Shown: in pieces, positions 63,666 to 64,000 of the stretch
How positions within the stretch are numbered: the first letter of the stretch is position 1
Layout: each line of letters opens with the position of its first letter
DNA from: Acidobacteriia bacterium AH_259_A11_L15
Lineage (GTDB): Bacteria > Acidobacteriota > Terriglobia > Acidiferrales > 2-02-FULL-67-57
Length of the DNA: 64,000 bases
Direction: 5' to 3'
Assembly: GCA_027717655.1 (NCBI GenBank)
Contig: JALLOH010000001.1
Location: forward strand, 1 to 64,000
Made by a program: the position numbers and the translations under genes
The notes under the pieces: model-generated
Databases searched by the model: none
What the model saw: only the letters and a program-made list of their open reading frames with translations
What the model was told of the DNA's origin: nothing

Positions 63666-64000
63666 ATGGCGCAAACACGCGACACGCTCCGGGAGCAGGT
63701 TCAGCGGACGCTGCGGAACCGTCTGTTCGTGGTGGTCTCGAACCGGGAGCCGTACATCCACATCTACCGCGACCGGAAAATCCAAATGCTGCGACCGGCC
63801 AGCGGGCTGACCATTGCGCTCGACCCGGTGATGCGTGCCGTGGGCGGGCTGTGGGTGGCGCACGGAGCCGGCGAGGCCGACCCGGAGGTCACCGACGACC
63901 GCGGGCGCGTGCAAGTCCCGCCCGAGAAGCCCGCCTACACGCTGAAACGGGTTTGGCTGACGAAGGAACAGGAGGAAGGCTACTACTACGGGTTGGCCAA
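63666..64000 (+). CDS. otsA: Trehalose-6-phosphate synthase (GT20), 3' end beyond window
   Basis: The frame from ATG 63666 is open to the window edge (111 codons). It reads FVVVSNREPYIH, the N-terminal strand of GT20 enzymes, then RPASGLTIALDPVMRAVGGLWVAHGAG, which holds the conserved GG-LWV acceptor and donor region, and LTKEQEEGYYYGLA. The enzyme makes trehalose-6-phosphate from UDP-glucose and glucose-6-phosphate for osmotic protection. A promoter and 54-base leader precede it. No clear ribosome-binding site is visible. Confidence 0.9.
   Translation, partial: MAQTRDTLREQVQRTLRNRLFVVVSNREPYIHIYRDRKIQMLRPASGLTIALDPVMRAVGGLWVAHGAGEADPEVTDDRGRVQVPPEKPAYTLKRVWLTKEQEEGYYYGLA

Overview
The window is GC-rich, densely packed bacterial DNA with about 55 protein genes, one tRNA, no rRNA and no CRISPR array. 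An Acidobacteriota-type genome is my best guess. The support is a secreted protein with the Trp-Lys-Glu-Lys-Pro / Asp-Ser-Pro-Trp-Ala motif I associate with that phylum, a PilB-type ATPase fused to a receiver domain, and the folK / deoxynucleoside kinase / panB / panC neighbourhood. No 16S gene is present to prove it. Genes are compact: several convergent pairs share four bases at their stop codons, and four good sigma70-type promoters with a 17-18 bp spacer stand out upstream of genes.

Layout. 0-8.6 kb: end of an endonuclease/phosphatase-fold gene, SppA, a catalytic/non-catalytic M16 peptidase pair, a ferredoxin-NADP reductase-like protein and a frameshifted secreted-protein gene. 8.7-13.7 kb: signalling and surface motility (receiver, soluble histidine kinase, DnaJ-domain protein, PilB-like ATPase with zinc ribbons and a receiver). 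13.8-20.7 kb: an ABC permease, an O-antigen-ligase-like protein with a PDZ-like insert, a phosphodiesterase, unknown conserved proteins and a YihY-type membrane protein. 20.8-29.9 kb: amidase, class III aminotransferase, aldehyde dehydrogenase, NCS1 transporter and an F420-type luciferase-like oxidoreductase. With the dihydropyrimidinase at 36.5 kb these fit reductive pyrimidine or hydantoin breakdown. A REP-associated tyrosine transposase (RAYT) with its palindromes lies inside this group. 30-43.9 kb: surface polysaccharide genes (epimerase, five glycosyltransferase domains in four genes, sulfotransferase, AlkP-fold enzyme, ABC exporter, RfbD). 43.9-49.6 kb: gatB and a complete sugar-type ABC importer. 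49.7-57.6 kb: tRNA-Asn, panC, panB, a deoxynucleoside kinase, folK, an FHA-GAF-PP2C phosphatase, ruvB and ruvA. 58-61.1 kb: a small bacterial microcompartment (BMC) locus. 61.3-64 kb: a retropepsin-like protein, glutamate dehydrogenase and the start of a trehalose-6-phosphate synthase.

The most unusual region is the BMC locus. One class II aldolase, one hexamer shell protein and three pentamer shell proteins run in one direction. The run is interrupted by a HicB-HicA toxin-antitoxin pair and by a four-helix-bundle (S23-type) gene that arrived next to a dispersed repeat. No aldehyde dehydrogenase, phosphotransacylase or alcohol dehydrogenase of the BMC type lies beside it. Two strong hairpins separate the hexamer gene from the pentamer genes and could help set the shell-protein ratio.

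Two genes look damaged or recoded: a secreted-protein gene at 7.8-8.6 kb (one base missing) and an ARPP-1/DUF6569-like gene at 52.5-53.7 kb (in-frame TAA between signal peptide and domain). Start codons were chosen from ribosome-binding sites and family length, so some could shift by a few codons.
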